Source of the DNA: Desulforamulus profundi
GTDB lineage: Bacteria > Bacillota_B > Desulfotomaculia > Desulfotomaculales > Desulfotomaculaceae
DNA: 64,000 nucleotides
NCBI RefSeq assembly: GCF_002607855.1
Contig: NZ_AWQQ01000088.1
Span: 8,632-72,631, forward strand
Direction: 5' to 3'
A program made the position numbers and the translations under genes. Each line of letters starts with the position of its first letter. The stretch's first letter is position 1. The notes below the pieces were generated by a model. It was given only the letters and a program-made list of their open reading frames with translations. It searched no databases and had not been told where the DNA came from. Below, in pieces: positions 26,400 through 37,098 of the stretch.

Positions 26400-27520
26400 A
26401 GAAAATAGAGAAAAAAATCACGTTAAGCGTTATTAAAGCGGACGTGGGGGGCTTTGTCGGGCACTCCGGAGTTCACCCCGAACTGCTGAAAAAAGCCTGT
26501 GAAGAATTGGATGCCAGCCCGCTTCTGATCGACCACCACGTGACCTACGTGGGAGACGATATCAACCTCATCCTTACCCATGAACTGGGGTGCAACAGTG
26601 GAGAAATTGGACGGCTGGCGAGGAATACCCTTTCAGCCTGCACAGAAGTCGCCAAAAAATTAAAACTTTGCGGCGCCGGGCAGGACCTACTCTCTGATGC
26701 TTTTGCCGGCAACATTAAAGGTCTCGGGCCGGGAGTAGCAGAGATGGAAATAGAAGAGCGCAAGAGTGAGACCGTCATCATCCTAATGGCCGACAAGACA
26801 AAGCCTGGTGCATGGAACCTCCCCCTGTACAAGATTTTTGCAGATCCCTTTAACACCACCAGCCTGATTATCGACCCCAGTATGCACTGCGGTTTCAACT
26901 TCGAAGTATACGATCTGGCCGAAAACAAGAAGATCAACTTTGCGGCACCCGAAGAAATTTACGACATGCTGGTCTTTATCGGTGCGCCGGGGAGGTTCGT
27001 CATTAAGAGCGTCTACCACCGGGGCACCAGCGAGATCGCGGCCGTTTCCAGTGCCCAGCCCCTCTACCGCGTAGCAGGTAGATACGTTGGCAAAGACGAC
27101 CCGGTGTGCATTGTGCGCTGCCAGACCGGATACCCCTCCCTGGGAGAAGTTCTTGAGGCCTTTTCCCACCCGCACCTGGTGGCCGGCTGGCTGCGCGGGT
27201 CCCATACCGGTCCGCTGTTACCGGTGGAGGTGAAAGATGCCCACCCTGTCAGATTCGACGGCCCGCCGCGGGTGATTGCCCTGGGCTTTCAACTGGCCGG
27301 CGGTAAACTGGTGGGGCCGCAGGATATGTTTGCAGACCCGGCCTTTGACAACGCCCGGCAGGTGGCCCTTGATATTGCCGATTACATGCGCCGGATGGGT
27401 CCCTTTGAACCGCACCGCCTGCACCTGGACGAGATGGAATACACCACTATGCCGCAGGTGATGCGGAAACTAAAAGAACGGTTCATCGACCTGCCGGAAG
27501 ACAAAGAGACAGGGACATAG
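26396..27520 (+). CDS. fbp: Bifunctional fructose-1,6-bisphosphate aldolase/phosphatase
   Basis: A class V fructose-bisphosphatase of about 375 residues that in archaea and deep-branching bacteria both condenses triose phosphates and dephosphorylates the product, making the step irreversible. The family N-terminus ITLSVIKADVGGFVGHSGVH is present (Asp and His are Mg ligands), as are HHVTYVGDDINLILTH, MADKTKPGAWNLPLYKIFAD (with the loop carrying the Schiff-base Lys region), GAPGRFVIKSVYHRGT and MRRMGPFEPHRL. No ATG or GTG stands behind the GAAAGGAGAG site; the best-placed codon is ATA at 26396. An ATG at 26348 would overlap transketolase. The start is therefore uncertain and may reflect an error. 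A separate GlpX phosphatase and class II aldolase occur in the same operon. Confidence 0.88.
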   Translation: MEKIEKKITLSVIKADVGGFVGHSGVHPELLKKACEELDASPLLIDHHVTYVGDDINLILTHELGCNSGEIGRLARNTLSACTEVAKKLKLCGAGQDLLSDAFAGNIKGLGPGVAEMEIEERKSETVIILMADKTKPGAWNLPLYKIFADPFNTTSLIIDPSMHCGFNFEVYDLAENKKINFAAPEEIYDMLVFIGAPGRFVIKSVYHRGTSEIAAVSSAQPLYRVAGRYVGKDDPVCIVRCQTGYPSLGEVLEAFSHPHLVAGWLRGSHTGPLLPVEVKDAHPVRFDGPPRVIALGFQLAGGKLVGPQDMFADPAFDNARQVALDIADYMRRMGPFEPHRLHLDEMEYTTMPQVMRKLKERFIDLPEDKETGT

Positions 27521-27549
27521 TGCCGGGGGTCTGTGACCGACCGCATACA

Positions 27550-27603
27550 TTTGCGACATTGTTCACCAAATGCTAACCGGTGGAAAAGGATAGAGCAAAA
27601 TAG
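27550..27603. repeat. Second, decayed copy of the transketolase tail
   Basis: The stretch TTTGCGACATTGTTCACCAA and the bases after it repeat the end of the transketolase gene (26347-26399), keeping the frame ICDIVHQMLTGGKG before a stop. It sits exactly upstream of rpe, where the intact copy sits upstream of the aldolase/phosphatase. This suggests that one gene was inserted behind transketolase by a duplication event. Confidence 0.75.
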
Positions 27604-27618
27604 GCAAAAGAGGGGATT

Positions 27619-28299
27619 ATGTTGGTTAAAATTGCACCTTCCATTTTATCAGCGGATTTTTCCCGCCTGCGCGAACAGGTGGCGGCCGTTGAAGAGGCAG
27701 GGGTGGAATACCTGCACATTGACGTTATGGACGGTCATTTCGTTCCTAACATCACCATCGGCCCTCCGGTGGTGGCATCGCTTAGACCGCACTCCCGCCT
27801 TGTCTTCGACGTACACCTGATGATAGAAAAACCGGATTATTATATTGAAGAATTTATTGCTGCAGGGGCAGACCTGGTAACGGTACACGTGGAAGCCTGT
27901 ACCCACCTTCACCGCACCGTTACCCGTATCAAAGAAAAGGGTGCGCTGGCCGGGATAGCGTTAAACCCGGCCACACCTTTAGCCCTGGTGGAACCAATTC
28001 TTCCCACAGTGGACCTGGTACTTTTAATGACAGTAAACCCCGGTTTCGGGGGGCAACGCTTCATTGGCGAAATTGTTTCAAAACTGGAGGCACTGTGTGA
28101 TTTGCGGGCAAAATATGCCCTAAAATTTGAAATAGAAGTTGACGGAGGTATAAACGTAAACACCGCACCGGCGGTTGTCCGGGCCGGTGCGGGAGTACTG
28201 GTGACCGGATCAGCCATTTTTACCGCCCCGGATATTGCGACCGCCATACATGACCTCCGGGCGGCGGCACACTCCACCTTAGTCTGCATCAAGACTTGA
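27619..28299 (+). CDS. rpe: Ribulose-phosphate 3-epimerase
   Basis: A 226-residue TIM-barrel enzyme that interconverts xylulose 5-phosphate and ribulose 5-phosphate, feeding phosphoribulokinase. Family motifs are all present: IAPSILSADFSRL (residues 5-17), YLHIDVMDGHFVPNITIGP (metal ligands His and Asp), FDVHLMIEKPDYY, MTVNPGFGGQRFI and EVDGGINVNTAP ending in VTGSAIF. An AGAGGGGATT site precedes the ATG at 27619. No frameshift. It follows the duplicated transketolase tail and precedes a short uncertain frame and the response regulator. Confidence 0.95.
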   Translation: MLVKIAPSILSADFSRLREQVAAVEEAGVEYLHIDVMDGHFVPNITIGPPVVASLRPHSRLVFDVHLMIEKPDYYIEEFIAAGADLVTVHVEACTHLHRTVTRIKEKGALAGIALNPATPLALVEPILPTVDLVLLMTVNPGFGGQRFIGEIVSKLEALCDLRAKYALKFEIEVDGGINVNTAPAVVRAGAGVLVTGSAIFTAPDIATAIHDLRAAAHSTLVCIKT

Positions 28300-28329
28300 G
28301 GATGAAAGTACAAAATAAGTAAGTTCAAA

Positions 28330-28452
28330 TTGCCGGTGGGTGACACACCCGGCGGGCAGGCAAAATTAACGAAATGGACGGCACATATCTGCAGCGATAA
28401 CGGTGCGGTCATAGAAAACTTTACTCAATTCGCTTACGTAGGGGGGGAATGA
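28330..28452 (+). other. Coding-like frame between rpe and the regulator
   Basis: An open stretch from about 28309 to the TGA at 28450 reads KLPVGDTPGGQAKLTKWTAH, then ICSDNGAVIENFTQFAYVGG. It has protein-like composition but no start codon except TTG at 28330. An ATG at 28302 right after TTGAGG is in a different frame, so one more indel could join them into a 48-residue protein. I do not recognise it. It ends one base before the regulator's GTG. Confidence 0.3.
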
Positions 28453-28453
28453 G

Positions 28454-29212
28454 GTGAGAAAATGTAGGACTCTCATTGTAGATGATGAGTATGCTGCCCG
28501 GCAGGAACTGCGTTACCTGCTCAGCCAATTTACTGACATTGAGGTGGTTGGTGAGGCTACCAACGCCCGGGAAGCTTTGGCATTAATCCGATCCATTGAC
28601 TACCATCTTCTTTTTCTGGATATTATGATGCCGGGAATGAGCGGGTTGGAACTTAGTGCTGCCATCCGTCGCTTACCGCGCAACCCCCACATTATTTTTG
28701 TAAGCGCTTACGAAGACTATGCCGCAGAAGCCTTTGACGTGGATGCCGTTGACTACCTATTAAAACCTGTTAAGGAAGAGAGTTTGCGCCGCATCCTGCA
28801 AAAGGTACGCCAGCGGGTCGGTGTAAAAGACGTGACTGCGCAGGTCCACGTCCAGGCTTCCGGCATTGACCGGATTCCGGCCCAAACCCCGGCCGGAAAA
28901 ATGGTTTTAGTGCCAACCCGGGATATTGTATTTTTATATACCGAGCAAAGTCGTATATATATTCAAACGCATAACAAAAAATTTGTCACCCGCTTAACCT
29001 TGGATGAACTGGAAAGTCGCCTCAAACCCCTGGGATTCTTTCGTGCTCACCGGTGTTACATTGTTAATTTAAAAGACATCAAAGAGATTGTGCCTTTTGC
29101 TAAAGGGACATATAACCTTGTATTAAATGATGTACAGCGCAGTGCGGTTCCACTTTCCCGTCACAGAGCGAAGGTGTTGAGGGAAAGCCTGGGCTTGAGC
29201 CGGTTTCGGTAG
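28454..29212 (+). CDS. LytTR-family response regulator
   Basis: A 252-residue response regulator. Receiver domain: [13 protein letters not shown] (acidic pocket, residues 7-19), [16 protein letters not shown] with the phospho-acceptor Asp at about 56, [13 protein letters not shown] and VDYLLKPV (Lys). After a linker, a LytTR DNA-binding domain from about residue 150: [36 protein letters not shown] and [10 protein letters not shown]. LytTR proteins bind paired short repeats upstream of promoters. The GTG at 28454 follows a GAATGAGGTG site. No histidine kinase is nearby. Its place inside the CBB operon suggests it controls these genes instead of a LysR-type CbbR, which is inference. Confidence 0.9.
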   Translation: MRKCRTLIVDDEYAARQELRYLLSQFTDIEVVGEATNAREALALIRSIDYHLLFLDIMMPGMSGLELSAAIRRLPRNPHIIFVSAYEDYAAEAFDVDAVDYLLKPVKEESLRRILQKVRQRVGVKDVTAQVHVQASGIDRIPAQTPAGKMVLVPTRDIVFLYTEQSRIYIQTHNKKFVTRLTLDELESRLKPLGFFRAHRCYIVNLKDIKEIVPFAKGTYNLVLNDVQRSAVPLSRHRAKVLRESLGLSRFR

Positions 29213-29295
29213 GCGGAAGAAACCTGGTCCTGGAACTGCCATGTACATGGGAAACAGTTCTCTCTGGAAAAATAATTTTGAAGGGTATGAGATAT

Positions 29296-30263
29296 ATGGA
29301 CCGCGAACTGGCTATGGAGATTGTGCGGGTTACCGAAGTGGCTGCCATAGCTGCTGCCCGCTGGATGGGCCGGGGCAAAAAAGAAGAAGCAGACCAGGCA
29401 GCAACCAGCGCCATGCGGGCGATGTTTGATTCAATAGATATGGACGGTACGGTGGTTATCGGTGAAGGTGAAATGGACGAAGCTCCAATGCTGTATATCG
29501 GAGAAAAATTGGGACAGGCAGCGTCTCCCAAAGTGGACGTGGCTGTAGATCCCCTGGAGGGAACCAACATGGTGGCCAAAGGTTACAGCAATGCCATGGC
29601 AGTGGTGGCCATTGCTGACCGGGGAGGCCTATTGCATGCCCCTGATATGTATATGGAGAAAATTGCTGTGGGGCCCAAAGCGGCAGGGAAAATTCATATC
29701 GACGACCCCATTGACCATACTTTAAAAATAGTGGCCGAAGCAACAGTAAAAACATAAGTGACTTAACGGTGATGATACTGGAGCGCCAGCGCCATCAACA
29801 GATCATAGAAGCGGTGCGCAGAGCAGGCGCCCGGGTGCGGTTGTTTGGTGACGGAGATGTTGGCGCAGCCATTGCCACAGGGTTGGATGAAACCGGCATT
29901 GACTTGTTTGTAGGTACCGGCGGTGCGCCGGAGGGTGTTATCGCTGCTGTTGCACTGAAGTGTCTGGGTGGAGAAATGCAAGCCCGCTTAGTGCCGAAGG
30001 ATGATGAAGAGTACCGCCGCTGTGTGGAAATGGGTTTGAAAGACCCGAGGCAGATATTGTACATGGAAGATCTGGTAAGAAGTGACGATGCTATCTTTGC
30101 AGCAACCGGTGTAACGGATGGTGAACTTCTTAAGGGTGTACGTTTTTTAAGTAACGAGCGTGTTGAAACCAATACCATCGTAATGAGAGCCAAAACCAAA
30201 ACAATGAGGTTTATTAGGGCAATTCACCACCTGCCAAACAAACCGCACCTGGTGATGGAGTAA
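29296..30263 (+). CDS. glpX: Class II fructose-1,6-bisphosphatase, frameshifted
   Basis: GlpX-type phosphatase, about 322 residues after restoring one A near 29752 (VKT-stop becomes VKNISDLTV). Many members also hydrolyse sedoheptulose 1,7-bisphosphate, which the CBB cycle needs. Motifs: [55 protein letters not shown] (metal and phosphate site), then [17 protein letters not shown] and [21 protein letters not shown] take the ATG at 29296, which matches relatives starting MDRELA; GAAGGG lies about 10 bases before it. Confidence 0.92.
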
Positions 30264-30324
30264 ACTTCATATTTTATGAATTATTCTCTATGTTATTAAA
30301 AATATTCTTAATCTTATAATTTGA

Positions 30325-31413
<1,089 letters not shown>

Positions 31414-31479
31414 CTAAAGAATTAGACATTAAGACAAGCATGATGATGCCAAAACTGTATCATCAGGGAATAAAAAAAT

Positions 31480-31530
31480 AACAAGTTTTTTAAGGGTTTG
31501 ATTTATCAAGCCCTTGTAAAAAACTTGTTT
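31480..31530 (+). terminator. Long imperfect hairpin between gap and pgk
   Basis: Arms of about 21 bases (31480-31501 with 31505-31530, including ACAAGTTTTTT and AAAAAACTTGT) can form a long stem. It has no T-run after it, so it may act as an RNA stability or processing element rather than a full terminator, splitting gap and pgk expression. Confidence 0.5.
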
Positions 31531-31557
31531 CGAACGGGATGCGGAAGGTGATTTTTG

Positions 31558-32747
31558 TTGAGGAAGAAAACTGTTAAGGATATTAATGTTAGAGGTAAAC
31601 GCGTACTGGTTCGAGTGGATTTCAACGTTCCGTTAAAGGATGGCGCCATAACAGACGATACCCGGATAAAAGTCGCACTACCAACCGTTAAGTACCTTGT
31701 AGAACGAGGTGCTAAAGTGATTTTGGTCTCTCATCTGGGCGCCCTAAAAGCCAGGTAAAGGATGAACTTCGCCTTGACCCGGTGGCCAGGCGGCTTGCTG
31801 AGCTACTGGGCAAAGATGTAACAAAGATTGACGATTGCATTGGTGATAAGCCGAAAAAAGCAATTGCCCAAATGCAGGACGGCGATGTTCTGTTGCTGGA
31901 AAATATTCGTTTTTACGACGGAGAAACAAAAAATGACCGGCAGTTTGCCAAACAACTGGCAGAGCTGGCGGACGTATATGTTAATGATGCCTTTGGTACA
32001 GCCCACAGGGCCCATGCTTCCACTGCTGGGGTGGCAGAGTACCTGCCGGCGGTGGCCGGCTTTCTAATGGAAAAGGAATTGGAAATGCTGCGGCAAGCTT
32101 TGGAAAATCCCCGGCGTCCCTTTGTGGGCATTATCGGAGGGGCTAAGATATCGGATAAAATCGGCGTCATTGAAAACCTGCTGGGCAAAGTTGATACACT
32201 AATGATCGGCGGCGGTATGGCCAACACCTTTCTAAAAGCCAGAGGCAACAAAGTTGGTAAATCACTGGTGGAAGATGATAAGATTAACCTGGCCAAAGAC
32301 CTTTTTAAGAAGGCTGAGGAAAGAAAAGTGGAACTGCTGCTGCCGGTCGATGCGGTGGTGGCTGAATCGCTGGAGTCCCCCACGAATATTTATACGGTGC
32401 CGGTGGAAGAGGTGCCGGACGATTACATGATATTGGACATTGGCCCTGAAACTGTGGCTAAGTTCGCTGCAGTTGTAAAAGTTGCAGGGACTGTGGTTTG
32501 GAACGGGCCGATGGGTGTGTTTGAACATAACACCTTTGCCAGGGGCACCGAGGCGGTGGCCAGGGAACTGGCCGCTTCCAATGCCATCAGTGTAGTGGGT
32601 GGCGGTGATTCTGTAGCAGCGGTGAAGAAAACCAGTGCGTCTGACGGTATCAGCCATATATCCAGCGGTGGCGGTGCTATGCTGGAATTTCTGGAGGGTA
32701 AGGAACTGCCGGGACTAACTGCACTGCAGGATAGTTCTCCAGCTTAA
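31558..32747 (+). CDS. pgk: Phosphoglycerate kinase, frameshifted
   Basis: Phosphoglycerate kinase of about 396 residues after restoring one G near 31740 (LGALKAR-stop becomes [12 protein letters not shown]). N-domain motifs: [65 protein letters not shown]-domain: [44 protein letters not shown] and [11 protein letters not shown]. It uses ATP to phosphorylate 3-phosphoglycerate in the CBB direction. Two adjacent TTG codons (31555, 31558) follow a GGAAGGTG site and either can start translation. Confidence 0.93.
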
Positions 32748-32787
32748 GAATTCATAATTTTTGAAATATTTTTCAGGGGGTTAAAAA

Positions 32788-33641
32788 ATGGCATTGGTAA
32801 CCGTTACTGAACTATTACAAAAAGCAGAGGCCGGCAATTATGCAGTGGGAGCCTTCAACTGCAACAATATGGAGATAGTACAGGCCATCATTGCAGCCGC
32901 CGAGGCGGAGAAATCACCGGTGATTATCCAGGCCAGCCAGGGAGCCATTAAATATGCGGGCCTGGAATGGATTGTTGGCATGGTCAAACTGGCAGCCGAT
33001 AAAGCCTGCATACCGGTTGCTTTGCACCTGGACCACGGCACCAGCTTTGAACAGTGCATGCAGTGCATTAGAGCCGGATTTACTTCCGTGATGCTGGACG
33101 GATCAAACTATCGCTGGAAGAAAATATCGAACTGACTAACCGGGTTCTGGCAGCGGCCAGGGCTGCAGGCGTGTCAGTGGAAGCGGAACTGGGAAAAATA
33201 GGGGGTACGGAAGACGACATTACTGTGGACGAACGGGAAGCTATGTTAACTGATCCCCGGGAAGCAAAAGTATTTGTGGAACGCACCGGGGTGGACTCCC
33301 TGGCAGTGGCCATAGGTACCGCCCACGGCCAGTATAAAGGAGAACCTAAACTTGACTTTCAGAGATTAAAAGAAATTAGAGACTTGGTAAAAATACCCAT
33401 TGTACTGCACGGTTCATCAGGAGTGCCTGATGAGTCCATCCAGAAGGCAATCTCCCTGGGGGTAAGAAAAGTAAACATAGATACCAACATCCGGGAAGCC
33501 TTTACCCATGCCATGCGCCGGGCGCTGGATGAAAAACCTAAAGAAATTGACCCCAGAAAGATACTGGGGCCGGCACGCGAGGCAACCATTGAGTTAATTA
33601 GGCAGAAAATCAAAGTTTTTGGTTCAAATGGAAAAGCATAA
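32788..33641 (+). CDS. fba: Class II fructose-bisphosphate aldolase, frameshifted
   Basis: A zinc-dependent aldolase of about 284 residues, repaired by one A near 33107 (DGSNYRWKK becomes DGSKLSLEENIEL). Zinc ligands and active site: NYAVGAFNCNNMEI, PVALHLDHGTSFEQC (His-Asp-His), SVEAELGKIGGTEDD, VAIGTAHGQYKGEP (His), LHGSSGVPDESI and KVNIDTNIREAF. In the CBB cycle it forms fructose bisphosphate and, in many species, sedoheptulose bisphosphate. The ATG at 32788 follows a CAGGGGGTT site. It is the last gene of the CBB operon, 40 bases after pgk. Confidence 0.93.
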
Positions 33642-33690
33642 GCAAAACTATCGGGCATAAAACTATATAGCCCCACCGCCTACCTGAGTT

Positions 33691-33786
33691 TCTGCTCCAG
33701 CCAGCTGCCAGTCAAGAGTAAAGGCCTATAGCCGACGCTAACGCGGCCTCTTGACAGCAACCTGGCTGGAACAGGATAGGCCCTTA
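33691..33786 (+). ncRNA. Long structured hairpin with possible pseudoknot
   Basis: An imperfect stem of over 20 bp pairs 33691-33718 with 33748-33775: GTCAAGAG with CTCTTGAC (8 bp perfect) and TCCAGCCAG with CTGGCTGGA (9 bp perfect). Bases 33719-33729 in its loop also pair (10 of 11) with 33776-33786 just after the stem, giving an H-type pseudoknot or a switch with the inner GGCC pairing. A TTTT tract follows. It may simply end the CBB transcript; the elaborate form is unusual for that. Confidence 0.45.
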
Positions 33787-33832
33787 TTTTACATATCCTG
33801 CCGGGCCGGTAAATCACTCACCGCCCAATTTC

Positions 33833-34045
33833 TTATCTTATCCTCACTGATAACACTGATATGAACATAGGAGATTTCTTTATTTTTTCATTAACCAGAT
33901 CGGATACCCTGTGATTAATCGGATCACATTCCAGGAGGCAAATCTTTTCATTTGCTTCGATTACCATTTCTAATAAAGCTCCGCCGATAAAAAACATGCC
34001 CATGCTGGCTATAAAGCTCCAGAAAGACACCGTTCCTAAACACAT
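33833..34045 (-). pseudogene. Probable fragment of a membrane transporter (CDF-like?)
   Basis: A 70-codon minus-strand frame whose first part (SFWSFIASMGMFFIGGALLE) looks like a transmembrane helix of cation diffusion facilitator proteins, joined to a hydrophilic end (VSDLVNEKIKKSPMFISVLS). There is no ribosome binding site and the beginning lies inside a perfect inverted repeat. It is most likely a gene remnant left by rearrangement. Family assignment is tentative. Confidence 0.3.
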
Positions 34046-34073
34046 ATGTCTATGTGTTTAGGAACGGTGTCTT
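34024..34073. repeat. Perfect 23-bp inverted repeat
   Basis: Arms 34024-34046 and 34051-34073 match at every position around the four-base spacer TGTC. The right arm ends CGGTGTCTT. There is no T-run beyond it, and no transposase nearby. It resembles a hairpin end of a small mobile element more than a terminator. Confidence 0.85.
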
Positions 34074-34342
34074 GTCATGTGCTACCGCTCCTTTGCATGG
34101 AAAACTAAAAACCGCATCACAACAATTGAAACAATTATCGACCAGTTCCCCCAGCATGAAAAGTGGCTAACATATTCCTATAGTGGGGAAGCTTATCTCC
34201 CTCACTCCTATATTGCCAGATGGATAGAAGAATCAGTGAACAAGCATATATATAAAAAAACCACCTTGGTGTTTTTCTGTATATATAATCTAATAAAAAC
34301 AAAAAATAGCAAGAAAGATACTGATGAAAAGAGGGGCAGAGC
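34074..34342. other. Intergenic region before the ger operon
   Basis: A short frame at 34077-34358 has no family resemblance and no ribosome binding site; its inner part is a hairpin. The A+T-rich stretch near 34290-34320 probably contains the gerA promoter (sporulation sigma factor), but I cannot define its -35 and -10 boxes with confidence. Confidence 0.35.
34247..34287. terminator. Hairpin before the ger operon
   Basis: TATATA-AAAAACC-ACC pairs with GGT-GTTTTT-TATATA around a 2-base turn, with a few mismatches. A- and T-rich arms make it a plausible bidirectional terminator. Confidence 0.5.
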
Positions 34343-35933
34343 ATGTTTCGTTGGCTGAGCAGAAAAGTGAAATTTATAACCCATCAAAAGAAAGAGGAGA
34401 GTACAACTGATGGGCAGAGGCGGAAACAGCCTGAATCTCAAAAGGTTAGCACTCGTTTAAACAAAAATTTTACATACATGAAAGCTCAATTTGGTGAAAA
34501 TTATGACATCATATATCGTTCCTTTCGGGTTGGGAAACAGATTCATTACCAGGCCTTTTTAATGGCTGTAGATGGTATGGTGGAGAAGACAACCATTAAT
34601 TTAAATATCATCAAACCTTTGATGCAGGTGGATCTAGTTGACTCGGGTCATGATTTGATGGGCTATTTAAAGGACTCTGTCATCTCAGTCATTGATATTA
34701 AGGAAGAAGAAGACATGACCCGTGTTGTCAATCAGGTGGTTAACGGAAAAGTGGCTTTATTCATTGAGGGAGAACAGAAAGCACTCCTGATAGGGGTTCA
34801 AGCCTGGGAAATGAGGGGCATAGAAGAACCAGTGACGGAAACGGTAGTCAGGGGTCCCAGAGATGGATTTATCGAAAACTTGCAAACCAATCTGAGCTTG
34901 GTTAGAAGACGTATTCATCATCCCCATTTAAGGATGGAACCGATGACCATCGGTACATCCACGCAAACCAAAGTGGTGGTTTCCTATATTAAAGACATCG
35001 CAAATGAAGAGATTGTGAAGGAAGTAAAAAGAAGGTTGGAAGAAATTCAAGTGGATGCCATCTTGGAGACGGGATTCATTGAAGAGTACATTGAAGATGC
35101 ACCCTTCTCTTTTTTCCCTACGGTATCTAATACGGAAAAACCGGACATTGTGGCAGCGCGACTCCTGGAGGGAAGAGTGGCCATCTTTGTGGATGGGACT
35201 CCCGAGGTATTAACCGTACCCAATCTTCTTATCAGTGCTTTTCAAATAGCTGAGGATTATTATTCTCGTCCCTTTTATGTCTCCTTTATCCGTATAATCA
35301 GAATATTGGCTTTTCTCAGTTCGATCATACTTCCAGGCTATATATTGCCAGTCAGAATTTTCATACAGAATTAATTCCTACGCCACTGCTTATCACTATG
35401 GCCGAGGCGAGGGAGGGGGTTCCCTTTCCTTTACCATTTGAGGTGTTGTTTCTAAACTTGATGTTTGAATGGTTGAAGGAGTCAGGTGTTCGGATGCCCA
35501 GGCCCATTGGACAGGCGGTTAGTATCGTAGGAGCCTTATCTTGGGTGAAAGTGCGGTCGCAGCCGGTCTGGTAGGGGCACCCACCGTCATTGTTATTGCG
35601 ATAGTAGGGATCACTTCTTTCCTGGTGCCTGCACTATCTGACACTATTTCCTTATTGAGATTACTGTTTATACTGATTGCTTCTGTTTTTGGCTTATATG
35701 GCATTATTCTTCTTGGCATAGTTATTATTGCCCATCTTGCATCGCTCCGTTCCTTTGGTATTCCTTATTCAGCTCCTATATTTCCCATTACTTTTAAGGA
35801 CTGGAAGGATGCGATGGTACGACTGCCATTATGGATGCTTGTATCTAGACCTAAGGTTTTGAGGCCAGCCAATTTAATTCGTCAAAAATGGGGAGGGTGG
35901 GTTGGTGGAAAAGACCATAGAGAGAAAAAATAA
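34343..35933 (+). CDS. gerAA: Spore germination protein GerAA-type, two frameshifts
   Basis: The A subunit of a spore germinant receptor, about 530 residues, broken near 35335 and near 35537 by one missing base each. The N-terminal cytoplasmic half (residues 35-270) has the family's DIIYRSFRVG, VNGKVALFIEG, ETVVRGPRDGFIENLQTN, RRRIHHPHLRME and VAARLLEGRVAIFVDGTP. Five membrane segments follow, with REGVPFPLPFEVL, RMPRPIGQAVSIVGALILG and the SFGIPYSAP loop. It sits in the inner spore membrane with GerB and GerC and responds to nutrients. The ATG at 34343 follows an AGAGGGGCAG site. Its end overlaps the gerC gene. Confidence 0.9.
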
Positions 35934-37087
35934 CAGAATGGTAAAAGGGCTTTTGATTATTCTTCTTTTTATCGGATTGATTACCTTAGCAGGTTGTTGG
36001 AGCAGTAGAGAATTAAATGAACAGGCTTTCGTTATTGGAGCGGGGATAGATTTAGACGAAGACGGGAAAATAAAAGTTACCGTTCAACTGATTCAGCTGA
36101 AAAAGGTAAAGAAGAAAGAAGAATTAGCCACTTTGGTACTTGCTTCTAAGGGGGAAACACTTTTTGAGGCAATTCGCAAATTTATCCCTTGACGGGTAGG
36201 GAAATGTTATGGTATCACCTACAAATGATCGTGATAGGACCTACTATAGCCCAAAAAGATATTACACCCTTTTTAGACTTTTTTATCAGGAACCATGAAA
36301 TTAGACCAACTCCTAGTGTGATTTTTTCTCAAGTACCTACTGAAAAAATACTGACCGCCCGTTCTCCATTGGAAAGTATTACTGCCTTAGGTATTACAAA
36401 AGGATTAGAAGCCCAGAACAGATCCTTATCTTTTGCTCCCCAGATACAGGTATATCAATTCAACCAGATGATGCTTTCTCCGGGAAAGGTAGGATATGCT
36501 CCAATGATCTATCGAATCAAAAAGGGAGTTCATCCTTGGCCTTGGTAGAAGGCATGGCTGTTATTAAAGGGGGGAAATGGGTCGGGGAATTAAATTCTAA
36601 GGAAACAAGGGGAGTTCTGTGGGTAAGGGGAGAGGTAGAAGGAGGGATATTGGTTATTCCAATTCCAGGGACAAAGGAGGAAAATAAGGTTACCGGGAAA
36701 ATATCTTTGGAGATTATGAGAAACAATACATCTATAAAGCCAGTATTGAAGGAAGGAGATTTATCGGTAACGTTGGACATAAAAAGTACGATGAATATTG
36801 GAGAAATCTTAGGTCCTTTACAGGTTGACCGGAGGACCCTTGAAGATATCAAACATAACGCTGCCATGGAAATAAAGAGAGAAGTCAACTCCTCCCTGGG
36901 AAAAACACAGAAGAAATGGAAAGCGGATACCTACGGGATAAAGGATGCAGTTCACCGAAAATACCCGGATTACTGGAAGAAGAACAAGGAGAAGTGGGAG
37001 GATATTTTTTCCGATTTGCCCATTGAGGTGAATGTATCCGTGGATATTCCTGGACAAGGTCTTGCCAAACATTCAGAAGAAAAATAG
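35905..37087 (+). CDS. gerAC: Spore germination lipoprotein GerAC-type, two frameshifts
   Basis: The C subunit of the germinant receptor, a lipoprotein of about 394 residues. The signal peptide with lipobox is clear: LLIILLFIGLITLAGCWSSR, the Cys at about residue 29. ELNEQAFVIGAGIDLDEDGK is the family start. Missing bases near 36191 (IP-stop becomes IPLTGREMLWYH) and near 36530 (KGVHPWPW-stop becomes KGSSSLALVEG) break it. The C-terminal domain includes the long helix region DIKHNAAMEIKREVNSSL. The GTG at 35905 follows GGGAGGG; it overlaps gerA by 29 bases. Confidence 0.88.
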
Positions 37088-37098
37088 GTGATATTTTG

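Noticed and set aside
34077..34358. A 93-residue frame before gerA
   Set aside because: Its core is a terminator-like hairpin, it has no ribosome binding site and it overlaps gerA.
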